Shown: piece after piece, positions 42,818 to 53,900 of the stretch
How the letters are laid out: every line of letters begins with the position of its first letter
How positions within the stretch are numbered: the first letter of the stretch is position 1
DNA from: Undaria pinnatifida
Lineage: Eukaryota; Sar; Phaeophyceae; Laminariales; Alariaceae
DNA length: 64,000 nt
Reading direction: 5' to 3'
NCBI GenBank assembly: GCA_012845835.1
Contig: JABAKD010000026.1
Coordinates: forward strand, 9,100,558 to 9,164,557
The notes under the pieces: model-generated
Database searches by the model: none
Told to the model about the DNA's origin: nothing
Seen by the model: the letters and a program-made list of their open reading frames with translations, nothing else
Translations under genes and position numbers: made by a program

Positions 42818-44377
42818 TTTAAACTGTATAGTACCACATTATATTTACTCTGATTTTACTCACACCATATGAACGACAGTGCAAGGATCTACTTGGTGTC
42901 TGATGTATATCACACGTATCTTGTTTTTTTTTGTCTCCGGCGGATGGGGAAAAATAAATAAATAAGTTCACCGCACTTCTTGTGTCGATTTAACTTAACT
43001 GCATCAGCAATCCAGCGCCAGCCGGCGTATCTTTCGGTTCTCGCTATAGCGATGGCGTGAGCTGTCACTATCGGCGGTCCCCGTTACTACTCCGGCAGCG
43101 CAAGCATCGTTCGTTACCTGTCAAACTCGTAGTGTATTTGAGAGATATACAACAGCGGAAGTACATAGACTATACCTGATACAGCTCTTCATAATGAGTG
43201 ACAGCGAGAGTACTCACCTGTTGTACTATGCCATCTAAAATCTTACAAGTACAACGCGTACGTGAGAGCAAGCCCGGTATGAATGTGTATCAGCATCAAA
43301 CACGCTCCCCTTGTGTTTTGGTCCGCTTTTGTTGTTACCCAAAGACGAGAAATAAAAGCAGTTACTGTAGCTCCACATTCCCGGATCAGGCCGTTCTTGC
43401 ATCGCACTTAATATGTTTGTACCAGTATGCAAGGTAACAGTGAATAACGTTCGTCTCATTCGGCGCGCTGTCGCTCGCGGTCGCAACAACAGTGCAAATC
43501 ACCGAGTACAGGTAATATCCACAGCAGTGCGGACACGCAGCAGCGTGCATGGTGTGTGCGGGCATAACAGTGCGGACATAACCGTGCGGGCATTACAGTG
43601 CAGATACACATTTAGTCTTCAACAACAGTCACGTCGTATCATGTTGTGCCAGTTTGTCGGAAACGCGGCGAAATGATTGCAGTTGCATTTTTTGTTCCAG
43701 TAGACTATAATTCAGGCGTGACAAGTCTCGGAGTATTTTGTGTCGGTTCGACGAGTCTGAACGCTGTTTTTGGTCCTTTTTCGTCCTCCCTACGACCCAC
43801 GACGTACAACAGTAGGTCTCTGGCCTACTAAACGAGCTTATATACGTCGGATATGATACCGACAAACACGGTGCTTTTACCCATGTACGAGTGCATCACA
43901 CGTGTATGCTCTCCCTTCGGGCTATTCCTGTAAAGGGTGTCAAGCATCAAGCAGTTTGATTTCCTGGTCAGAGTGGTATAGTACGCCTGCTATTAATATA
44001 TACTGGTAACAAGGTCTGTCTGCTCGCACGTCTGCAAACAAGAAAATACAGGGCAAAATTGAAAAATATATCAAATCTTTGAATTTTGTTTTCTGGACCT
44101 ATGATCGAGGGCGCACAAGAAAGTTTTTTTCGACACCTACGTACCAAAATTGTTTTTCGCCCTCCCAGAGTGGGGAGTGGGGTTCGAAGACTCCACCCCC
44201 CCCCCATTACGCCACATAATTCCTATGCAAAGAACCCCCATTCTAAATCGTATATGATAAAGGGGCAGGGGGCGCACTATAGAGCAAACACGCAGCCCCC
44301 TGATCGCGCAGCAGCAGCCTGCGTATCAGCTACGCACATCGCAGAGTAACGGAAAAAAAGGGAGAGAGCAAGAGAGA
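42818..44377. other. No gene seen
   Basis: Mostly AT-rich. A 14-base tandem (GTGCGGGCATAACA and close variants, about 3.5 copies) lies at 43556-43610. No domain or RNA gene recognised. Confidence 0.45.
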
Positions 44378-44692
44378 GTGGTCACAACGAGCACAGCCTC
44401 CACGGTGAAGGGACCCCTGCTACAATCCTCCTTCGACAAGACAGCTTGGCTACAAAGCGTCTGCGGAAAGCCAGCCGATGGCGAGGTCGTCATCTGCTGC
44501 TGCGGGGCCAACTTCGGTGACGGTTCAGGAATGGACGAGGGCCAGGCCATTGAGCATGAGTATTCGGCACAGCACAGAGAGTCAGTGGGGAGGCATGAGG
44601 GCTGTAGTGTAATATTGGAGGGTACCGTGTACCTCGCAGCAGCAGCAGCAGCGGCAAGCACTGGAAAGACAAAACTCTGGTTTATTATATAA
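44378..44692 (+). CDS. Weak candidate frame upstream of the two-exon gene
   Basis: A 104-codon + strand frame (MVTTSTASTVKGPLLQSSFD; later GEVVICCCGANFGDGSG) ends in a poly-Ala run from a GCA repeat. Composition is closer to the following gene than to the AT-rich surroundings, so it could be an upstream exon, but no splice pair was found. The minus strand is also open here. Confidence 0.2.
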   Translation: MVTTSTASTVKGPLLQSSFDKTAWLQSVCGKPADGEVVICCCGANFGDGSGMDEGQAIEHEYSAQHRESVGRHEGCSVILEGTVYLAAAAAAASTGKTKLWFII

Positions 44693-44837
44693 AATGATGT
44701 AAAAGTGCTCACCATCGAGCAGTGCGTGTGTCGTGCTGCCTCCTCCCCAATAACTGACAACATCAGCAGTAGTAGCAGAAGCCTAGCCTTGGCAGCAGCA
44801 GCAGCAGCAGAGCAGCAATACCAGAAGCCGTAGCCGC

Positions 44838-46162
44838 ATGATCAAAATCGCCACAAAAAACCCCGCACGAAATGCGAACCAACTAGGTTGCTCCGCGTCC
44901 CTGTTGGTAGCTGCACGCCTTTCGCATGCGAGCAGAGCACTTTTGCCTATCATCAGAAAAATCGCCGCGAAGACCAGCAGCGGCAACTGCGTGTGCAAGA
45001 AGTGCAAGCGCGATTTCGGACGCAATATAGAGCAACTCAGCCGGACCCACGTGGAGACTCACGAACAGTCGCTTCAACACAAGTGAGGACTTGTGAGGAC
45101 AGCAGTTGTTGCATTCGTTAGCACAAGCAGTTTCGATAAAAAATTGAAAAACGTCAGCTGTGAGTACGAAAGATTGAATGGTTGAAACTCAACTTTGCAA
45201 GCTGCGTGGTACATTAGATGTATGTTTCTTTTATGATATGGTGTTTGTGAAATATACCTGGTGGTTAATACACTGCTTCACAATTTTTACGGGAGATCGT
45301 TCGCGCGTGTTCAGCAGTTGGGGAACTGCCACGCTGGACGTATTGTAGTCGCGCAGTGTATGAGGTTGCAGGCCTTGTCGATGTGTGTATGTGAAAATCA
45401 GGAGCAAATTCGTATTTTCTTTCCACGGCTGATCAATTGCTATTGCTCATATCGCAAGTTGCATGTCGACCAACGTGTGTCGACAGGGGTGCTGGTGCCG
45501 CGGCGGCGGTGGGGAGCGGGCGCACATTGCTGGATTTTTTCAAACCGAAGAGCGCCACGGACGGCGCGAAGAAGTCGCCGGTGTTGATGGACAGTAGTAG
45601 CGGCGGGGGCGCAACCGGTGACGCTGACGTGGTGGCGACGGGAGTAGTGAGCAGGGGTGAGGGTGGTGCGGGCGCGGGCAGTGACGCCGACGTGGTTGTG
45701 ACGGGAGTTGTGAGTAAGGGTGAGGGTGGTGCGGGCGCGGGTAGTTTCCCTGACGTGGTTGCGACGGGAGTTGTGAACGGGCTTGATCATTGTGAAGGCG
45801 CGGGCATTGATATGGGTGGTGTTTTCCCTGACGCTGCAGACGGGAGTGGTCCCGCCGATAGGACGATTGTCCACGCTCCCATCAACTGCGCGGGATTACG
45901 TCCGGCTGTCCGGGAGCCCGTTCTCCAACACTACCCATCATCTCTCCATGGTATTGGCAACCAGGGGCTGTCGTGGGAGGCTCGGATAAACCTGAATCGC
46001 GTGTCTCTCCACGCGGTGCCAGCTGCCTCCCGCGGCATCTTGAGCCCGAGTTGTGCGGGAACGGTGGAACAACCAGGAGGCACGTGCGCGCCGTGTTTGG
46101 GCATCAAAGGCACGAAAGCTTACAGGGGTTCGTGCCCAAGCGCGGCGCTTGCCCACCATTGA
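44838..46162 (+). CDS. Two-exon gene, zinc-finger-like N-terminus and 21-residue repeats, function unknown
   Basis: Exon 1 is 44838-45082 and exon 2 is 45487-46162. The intron has donor GTGAGG at 45083 and acceptor TGTGTCGACAG ending at 45486; joining AA+G makes Lys and keeps frame across the join. Exon 1 ends with CVCKKCKRDFGRNIEQLSRT and HVETHEQSLQH, a C-x2-C...H-x3-H zinc-finger-like unit. Exon 2 starts RTLLDFFKPK, similar to a PCNA-binding PIP box (hydrophobic-x2-FF, but without the usual Gln). It then has three ~21-residue repeats of DVVATGVVSRGEGGAGAG (45613-45780). The C-terminal part has spaced Cys residues (INCAGL, SCAG, GGTCAPC) and LQHYPSSLHG. Upstream codons stay open, so the start may lie earlier. 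The pattern recalls transposon-associated proteins, but I do not recognise it. Confidence 0.6.
45083..45486 (+). other. Intron (404 bp) holding an R2 fragment
   Basis: GT-AG intron in correct phase. At 45148-45212 it contains CAGCTGTGAGTACGAAAGAT and ACTCAACTTTGCAAGCTGCG, a partial inverted copy of one end of the R2 core. Confidence 0.65.
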
Positions 46163-46576
46163 TTATTTTTGACTATTAATACATTGACCACCTTGCATTG
46201 GCGCAAGGATTTACATACCTAAACAGCCCAAAGTACAGTTTGAGACCCCTTGCTCTTGCAATGTTGGCTTGCTTGCTAAATCTCTTTGCCAACGCAAGAG
46301 TGTGTCGTAAACCATCCACAGGGGCACATCCAATAAACGAACCACCAAGCAAGGAAACAAAGTAGAAAAAAAAATGTTGAAAAGTTTTTTTGGGGCCTCG
46401 GGGGCGGGGGGCGGGGGGGGGGTAGGTGTGCGGGATGACTTCCTTTGCGCGCCCTCGCCTATAATACCAAACCATTTTCTGGATCCTGTGGCTGAAATGG
46501 TGAAAAATGTTACCACGGTTAACTTCGATTTGTATATCAATGACTATTATAACTATATTTACGACCATAGCGTCGG
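46163..46576. other. 3' flank of the two-exon gene
   Basis: Non-coding, with an A tract, T tract and G tract between about 46363 and 46421. No gene recognised. Confidence 0.4.
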
Positions 46577-47100
46577 GTCACCACGAGCAGTCAGTCGCAG
46601 GCGTGTATCATACTCAAGTCTTGATATTGCTTTCATCGATGATATAGCTCGTGTACAACAAGCACTTATCAACAGCAAGGGTACCTCGACACGGGATTGA
46701 TGCTTGTCTGAGTATCGTAAGACGCAAGAGCAGAGAGGCTCCAGAGCAGTCCGATGAAATACAGCACCCTTGCTCGACCGATGGCGGCGATGATTCCCGG
46801 AAAAATGGTTTGGTATGCATTAAAATCAGTATATTCGGGTCATCACAAGCAGTCAGTCGCAAGCGTGTATCATGCTTTATGTTGATTTCATTGATGATAG
46901 CTCGCATACAATAAGCACTAATCAATAGCAGGGGAACCTCGACAAGGATCAATGTTTTTGTCTGTGTATCGCAAGACTCAAGATCAGACAGGCCCCAGAG
47001 CTGCCCAATGAAACACAGCACTCTAGTTCGACCGATGGCGGCGATGCTTTTATTAAAGGAGGAAAAGTTGTTTGGTTTACATTAAAATCAGTATACCAGG
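46577..47100. repeat. 262-bp tandem duplication
   Basis: Copies start at 46577 and 46839. Landmarks are AGCAGTCAGTCGCA.GCGTGT, ACAA.AAGCACT.ATCAA.AG, CGACCGATGGCGGCGATG and TTAAAATCAGTATA. The reading frames across it follow the repeat and show no known domain. Confidence 0.88.
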
Positions 47101-48119
47101 TATTCGACAAGAAAATCTACCGAGTGTGTAATGAAATAACCTGCCTCTGTGGACAGTGGAGCACCAGAGAGTGTGCAGTGCTGTTGGTAAGACACGACAG
47201 TTGATCTTCTTGGTGGTGATTGACTGTTGAGGATCTGATGTGGTGTGTAAACGTTATTTAGATCTGAAGACAACTGTAGTAGGGGCTTCTACTTATCCTC
47301 TTCTGGATTCTGATATGGGGATTCGGGGATGAAGTTGAGATCAGTTGTTTTTTGTGTTCGGAGACAACAGCCTCTCTCTCCTTTCCTAGCACCTGAATGG
47401 TGCTGACCAGCCCCCCTCAGGTCAAGGGGGGATACGTTCTGGTCAGAAGACCCTACCTAGCTTAGGCGTGTCTACAATTATCGATAATTCTGGTGAACAC
47501 ACCGACGTTAGTCAGGATTTAGGCCTTGCCTAGCTTAGGCGTGTCTACACCTCTCTCCTTCTCTTCTATCGTCGACCCGTGCAATTACCCCTAGCTCATA
47601 ATACCTACGCAAGATGTTTACCTCTCCCCCGGTCAGCGGCGTTCAGTGTGTTTCGTGTGTTAACGTTTACGCGTTTGTGACCCGTGCTGGTACATGTGTG
47701 TACGAGAAAACCGTGGCCTGGGGCTTGTTCGCACGCCGCCGCAACAGCAGTACTACTGTAGTAGCAGTTTTATACACACCAAATATAGACTACGGAAGAG
47801 GTGTCGACCCCGATGTGTACTAAGTCTTGAACATGATAATTTTTGACTGGAGAGTTCGTTGCCAGACGTCCGTTAAGGGGAAAGACTGCTGTCATGATAA
47901 ACACCACCAAACGCCCACACAGAGGGCACATCATACAGAGCACAGAGAAGGGCCCGACATCCATGGACCACACTTAACACAGAGAGATCCAATGAACCTG
48001 AAACTTTGTGAGGCTGTTGAGTGTCAAGTAAGCTGCATATGGGGTGGAATTTAGCGCCAAATGAACTCGTCTTGAAAAATTGCGTGATTTGGAGCTTCCG
48101 TATGATAGGCGGCACTCAT
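47101..48119. other. No gene seen; one hairpin and a short direct repeat
   Basis: Apart from the hairpin at 47403-47446, CCTAGCTTAGGCGTGTCTAC occurs twice (47456 and 47529). No coding region recognised. Confidence 0.4.
47403..47446. other. Strong imperfect hairpin
   Basis: CTGACCAGCCCCCC pairs with GGGGGG...CTGGTCAG: an 8-bp outer stem and a 6-bp G-C inner stem, separated by a 7-base bulge on the right arm. It could be an element end, but no matching terminus was seen. Confidence 0.6.
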
Positions 48120-48450
48120 TAACGTTTTGAATATTGGGCCAGAAAGCTCTCGCGGAACCTAAGGTTCCTCTGAGAGAATTTTCGGCTTGTGCCAGAGGTC
48201 GTTCCGAATTGAGCTCATATGGGTGGATATTGCGGAGACATCTCGATTTTAAAACAATGCTGGAGGAGATAATGAGTTTTTATGTTATGGTGGCTTTGTT
48301 CGTTGAGCCTGTCTGTAGCGAGGATAATCTGGCATGGCTGTTTATATGGGTCAACTAGTTCGAAGAGCCGAGAGCCTTTAGACTGTCTGGCGAGGCGGAT
48401 CTTGCAAGACTGCTAACGGTGCGGGTCATTTCGTTCTCTGTTCACAGGAA
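48120..48450 (+). repeat. R4-related repeat
   Basis: GGTCGTTCCGAATTGAGCTC (near 48198), then TTGCGGAGACATCTCGATTT and GCTGGAGGAGAT, match R4 units elsewhere. Confidence 0.6.
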
Positions 48451-49199
48451 TATAGGAGACATGCTATACGTATAGACTTGTCCACAACCCACAGCCTACT
48501 GCGCTCACATGGCACAGCTGGGACATACAACACCCTTGCATGGACTACCACCAAGAGGGAGACAACCCGTACTTCCTTGCCTCCATGGCGTGTGTGGTGG
48601 CGGCCCTACAGCTACCCTAGGCGGCAAGTGCAAGTCGGCTGGCCACAAGCCGGCTTCGCCAGCCGACTGAGGGGACGGTTTAGAATCAGACGACGATCAA
48701 AACATCCCGACGTAATTTTGCTGACTCTAAAAAGCAAACAGCGGTGAAAATAATGTGTTGCGATGCTCTTCGAGAGAGGACTTTTCTCTCTCAGCGACCA
48801 TAAAAGCCCTACAGTTCCTCATTCTGTTCCCTTTGTGCGACGAGCTGGTGGTGAAGGGGGCTGATTACCCATCCTGGCGTGGGTCGCTCGTGGGTTCAAA
48901 GTCTGGCTCAACAAAAGGGTATTCTATTTGAAAAATCGCTGATTCCCATATGAAACAAAGAAAATAATATCAAAAACACGATACGACGGCCCACGGAACA
49001 ACTGTGTATGTTGTGTTGACCTGCTTAAAATTCACCTTTCGTCCTCTTTTACCACTAGAATTTATTGCATATGATTGGGCCATATAGAAGGCTTGTCTGT
49101 CTGGCGAGGAAGATATTTCACGACGACTGTTTACGTGTCATTTCGTTCAAAATATCTCCTAGGTTTTGCAGGAGGATTTTCCGTAGAGGAGGCATAGGG
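48451..49199. other. No gene seen
   Basis: Short frames only, including an 89-codon basic frame at 48478-48747 without a domain. Confidence 0.4.
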
Positions 49200-49990
49200 A
49201 ATATGTTGGTACTTCACTGAATCTTGAGCATTGCTGTGGGTCTTGCCAGGCCGTTTCTAGGGCGCGGTAAATGTAACAGTTGTGGGTTGTGACAGGTCGT
49301 TCCGCAATGGGCTCGTTTGGGTAAACCTTGCGGAAACGCCTCCGTTCTGCTCGATGCTGGAGAAGGTACTGAGTTCGATCTGTTGGTTTTGCTCGTCGAG
49401 CTCGAGCTCGAGCTCATCACAAAATTTTTCTGCGGCAGATTCAAGGGTCATTTCTTTCGTGAGACACATATTCGTATATGGTTGATTGGTATACAGGCAC
49501 CCGGCCTATGAAATGTAACATCTTTCTATACGTGATTGTGATTGTATCAGTCAGTTCGTTGGAGGATGTTGGTAAACTTAACTTAATCTTGAGCACTGCT
49601 GTGGGTCTTGCCAACTCGTTTCTGGTGCATAAACATAAAACTTGTGGATTGTGCCAGGTCGTTCGGAACTGGGCCCGTTTAGGTGGGGGTCTTGCAGAGA
49701 CGTCTCGGTTCTGCTTGATGCTGGAAGAGATGTTGAGTTTGATCTTTTGGTTTTGTTTGTCAAGCTCGCCACAAAATAATTCTGCGGAAGATTTCCGAAA
49801 AAGGTATGTTGGTTCGCAAGATATATGGATAGACTAGTATATTATACAGGTATCCGGCATACTGAGCAACGCCCTTTTCCACGTGATTGTACTGCTCAAT
49901 TCGTTGGATAATGTCGGTACTTTGATAAATCTTGAGGACCGCTGTGGGTCGTGTCAGGTCGTTGCTGCTACACAGTAACTGCACATCTAC
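49200..49990 (+). repeat. R4 tandem array (~350 bp, 2.2 copies)
   Basis: ATCTTGAG.ACTGCTGTGGGTC starts near 49222, 49589 and 49928. Each full unit continues with TTGTGG.TTGTG.CAGGTCGT, CTTGC.GA.ACG.CTC, GATGCTGGA and TTCTGCGG. A short GAGCTCGAGCTCGAGCTC palindromic run at 49398-49416 is private to copy 1. Confidence 0.85.
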
Positions 49991-50224
49991 AATCATAGTA
50001 CTGTTTTTTTATCAGCGCATTATTTTCTTTGATAATTCCCTTCACATGCTGTAACAATTGGCATTGTCTTCATTATGTATTACTACAATTTTTGTACACT
50101 TGGCAGTGCCTTCATTTAACACTTTGCATTGCCTCCATTCTTCTACAGACGTATCAGAACTTGATAAATACTGAAGACACTGATGTATATATTCTTCTTT
50201 TGCTGGCACCCATGCGGAGCCTTT
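49991..50224. other. AT-rich spacer
   Basis: Contains a short repeated motif GGCA(T/G)TG(T/C)CTTCATT. No gene recognised. Confidence 0.4.
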
Positions 50225-50985
50225 GTAAGATATATCCCACCCCCCTCGTTTTATTCCCCCCCCCGCTCCCTCTTGTTCAATCACCTCATTATCTTTCTAG
50301 CCGTCCCTGGCCTAGCTCCAAGTAATTCCCCACCCCCCCTCCCCCATTTTTTGCTTTCCCCCCCGCTCCATCTTCTTCAAACGCCCACCTAAAATTAAAA
50401 TCTGGCAGTGGATATCACCTCATTACTTGAAAAAAATTAAAATCTGGCAGTGGATATCACCTCATTACTTTCAGCCATCCATGCCGTAGCTCCAATTCAC
50501 TCCCCCCCTACCCCCCCCTTAACGCCCGCTCCCTCCCCAACACCCGCACCATCGCTCAGACCTAGCACCACGCGTATAACAAGCCTCTACATATATGGGA
50601 CCTAAAGCTGTTAAAAATCCCCTTCCCCCCCCAATCCCCACCCCGCCCACCCCTTCGAGCACTTCGCTCTCTCCCCACTGGTTATACGACTTACAGGATG
50701 CACTTGACAAACTGATGCTTTTCCTTCCACAGCTGTCATATTTTGTCCCCCTCGAAAACGGGTTTTGTCGTTTCCGCGCACAGACTGACTAACATCACCC
50801 TGTTGACCCTGGTACAAGCTACACTGTAGTGCCAAGGGGAGTCGCCGACCTGTATCCTAAATGAGGACACACACCCAGTATTATGCGCGATCGGAGCATC
50901 ACACACAGCTCGCAAATATGAGTTTCGACAAAATCTTCGATCTCACAGCTCGTGTGTAATTGTATTTTTATAATATAAAGTAGTT
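50225..50985 (+). repeat. R2 repeat block, + strand
   Basis: Short R2 units with C tracts; a ~40-base piece, AAAATCTGGCAGTGGATATC, is directly duplicated near 50398 and 50439. The ~231-base core lies at 50724-50954. Confidence 0.88.
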
Positions 50986-51479
50986 CTGTGGATAATATCC
51001 TTACGTTGGTTGGGCAGTACTGCTATTGTATATGCACAGTTCATGTCTTATGTGTAAATGCCCGGTCCTCGTTATGTTGTGCGAATGTTATGTCTCCCAT
51101 AACTGGTGTGATTTATATCGTACCAAGTGTCATTGACGGATCGATGTGTTTCACCCTGACACGCAATGAGTCGCCTCCTTAGGATTAATATAATGCCTTC
51201 ACGTGAATAGAAACCGGGAATGAACTCAAACATGAATATTCTGGAAAATAAATAGTTTCTCTCTGATCTAGTACACGGCCATCTTTGTATCTTGTCCTGG
51301 CATAATACGCGGACACATAGTATGATATTCAGGTCGACTCGCCGGATCGCATCTCATACGAGGCGCGTACATAATCCGTATTATAGTAGCATATCCATCG
51401 CATATATATAGTTGTATAGTTGCATCATATTCTATAACTGTATCCGTGCATTCCACCGCGATTACAGCATACATAAATA
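50986..51479. other. No gene seen
   Basis: AT-rich, with no feature recognised. Confidence 0.4.
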
Positions 51480-51675
51480 TTTTTTTCCCCTTCAAAAATG
51501 GTTATTTTTATAGTTTCTACGCACAGACTGACTAACATCACCCTATTGACCCTGATAGCTACACTGTAGTTGTAAGGGGAGTCGCCGACCTATATCCTTA
51601 ATGAGGACACACAACTCGTAATACGCGCGATCGGAGTATCACACACAGCTTGCAAAGATGAGTTTCGACGAATCT
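51480..51675 (+). repeat. Truncated R2 core
   Basis: Carries AGTTTCTACGCACAGACTGA through GCTTGCAAAGATGAGTTTCG but lacks the left flank and the final CACAGCTGGAGTG. Confidence 0.85.
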
Positions 51676-52212
51676 GCGACCCTTCATACCTCCTCCGGCA
51701 CAATCGCCTGTACCTGTATGAGTATTGCTTATGTCCCCACTGTCCACCAGTATTGTCATCGTTCTTTTACAGTCTGGCTGGTGGTTTGTGCTCCTATACC
51801 CATCCGTGTGCATCGTTCTTGTGAACCCTGAACATAATAACAAAACAGCTGAGAGTTGGATACCGTCTCCCCGAGTATTTCCAAATGTGTAGGGTGCATT
51901 TTATATATGAAACCCGTCCTACTTTAAATAAACTGAGATATTTCCCCGTTAATCTGCGACGAATGTTTCCAATAGTTTTAATGGAAACGAAAAAAAAACC
52001 ATCCGCAAACGGGGTGGTGCCTCTATCGTGTACCAGGTACGATGTGTGTCGGCTAATAGGCCAAGGCGATGGGACACGTCGTCTGTTCCTCTATCGTTTG
52101 CCACCCCAGACCCGCAACAAGACAATCCGCAATCGGCGGACGGGGATGACGTTTTCACCCGATTCGATCCTTGGGATCGTCCCTCTCCCCTCTGGATTGC
52201 TGGAGTGGTAGA
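51676..52212. other. No gene seen
   Basis: Overlapping frames on both strands of about 100 codons near the LTR. No domain recognised. Confidence 0.4.
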
Positions 52213-52628
52213 TGTTAAATCAAAGGTGGGAGACACAGAATGCCCCCTGCAGGTCTGCCAATTGAGCAGGTCCTCGGAGAGTACTCACTTTCGTTCCGTC
52301 GTAGAGATGTAGCTTTATTCGTTTCCACCAGAGCCCGGGATAGCTTCTGAGATCGGAGGCGCGTGCCTCCGATCTAATTCCTAACTTCCCCGAATATAAA
52401 CCGCCAACCTTATCATACGAAACCCATCCAAATGATCTCAAATTCGGATACCTACAGGCCTTTCGAGGCCGTATCTTAATACTAGCCCACCCTGATGAGT
52501 CGCATATGCAGAAATATGGGAGATTCGGGGAAACTCCGGTTCTACGAACTAGACCATGAGTCGAAGATGCGGCTCCTCAAACCCCACTCCCACACCTCTA
52601 ACCGTCTGGCTATGGAGCCAGGAACACA
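52213..52628 (-). mobile_element. Solo LTR with 4-bp target duplication TAGA
   Basis: Read on the minus strand it starts TGTGTTCCTGGCTCCATAGC and ends GATTTAACA. It aligns end to end with 12222-12635, including the TATA-like box and AATAAA. TAGA precedes (52209-52212) and follows (52629-52632) the block on the + strand. A perfect 11-bp hairpin (AGATCGGAGGC, loop GCGT) lies at 52350-52375; in the other LTR this is degenerate. Recombination between two LTRs normally leaves such a solo copy. Confidence 0.85.
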
Positions 52629-52719
52629 TAGATGTATGGAATACGGGTGTTAGCCCTTTTTCTCCTCAGATAGGGCGAGACCTCCACGTACGGCGGAGAA
52701 GGTAAGTTTGCAGCCCGCT

Positions 52720-53900
52720 GACTTTATGAACCTGAGCCAAGTAACAATCAGTGGATATGGGTGGATTTTTCACACGATGGAGGGCGGTATCGACCCGGGG
52801 GCTCACCGTTTTTGCTGTCGGGTTGTTGGAAATGTAATTGTACTGACGGTTTACTGACCCAGATATGAGGTCCTATCTTCCGCGGGTGCAGCGGATCCTC
52901 GACGTTCGGCAGATAGGCAAATATCGCAATACACTGGTTCTGTTAGCCCCGTCAAGTGAGCAATCCATGGATGGGGGTTGAGGCTCTACACCGTGTGGGG
53001 CGATATTGCCCCGGGGAGTCACGGTTTTTGTTCCCGAGGTTACGGTTTAATGTACGTACGGAGGAAGTGCTGATCTGGCGATGGGGCCTCATGCTCTCTG
53101 GTTGCGGCGGGGGTTCGACGTTAGCCCTAGCTGCAAATCTCTCAGTACATTAGATCGAATGTGCCCCACCCAATCAGCGGTCAGTGGATGGGGGTGGGAT
53201 ATCCACATCATGTGCTGCGGTATCGACTCGAGGGATCTCTGTTTTTGTCCCCGAGTTGTTGTATTTGTATACGTATGGAGATTCTCATCGGAACATGGGA
53301 TATTGTCGTCTCTGGGTTATGCTCAAACATCGACGTGGGACCAAGGGGACACGTTCGCAGCGCGCTAGCTTTACGAACCCCACCTAACAAGCACTTAGTG
53401 GGTGCGGGTGGAGCTTCCATACCATGTGGGGCGGTAGCGGCCAAAAGAATAACGTTTTTCGTCCCTGGGTTTTGGAGTCGTAAATGTATGGAAGTACCTC
53501 TAACTCGGGGATGGGACCTTATCTTCCCCTGGTGCGGCGGGACCCCGCCGCTCGCCCCATGGGAAAATCTCGCAACGCTCTGGCTTCATGAGCTCCAGCC
53601 AATCAGCAATCACTCAATGAGATGGGGCTTCCACACCGTTCCTGGCGGTGTCGACCAGGGGGATCACCGTTTTCGTCCCTGGGCTGTTGGAGTTGAAGAT
53701 TTAAATTATGGGGCCTGACATCCGGCGATTCAATATTAACCTCTACGGTTGTGGAAGGACCTCGACGTTTTACCGAGGGGCAACTACTGCCAGGCGCTGG
53801 GTCCATGAGCTCCATGAAACCAGCAAATCGATGGCAGTGGAAATCCCGCACCGTGGGGGGGGTGTCGACCCGGGGATGTCCCCGGGTTGTTGGTGATATT
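52720..53900. repeat. Satellite R3, ~215-bp unit, about 5.5 copies
   Basis: The block GGGG.TTCCACACCGTG.GGGCGGT.TCGACC recurs near 52758, 52975, 53190, 53405, 53625 and 53835. It is followed by CCGTTTTTGTCCC.GG.TTGTTGG, and then GGGATGGG.CCTTATCTTCCCC-like and GCGGCGGG blocks. Older copies lie at 21890-22370 and 60000-60115. Confidence 0.9.
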
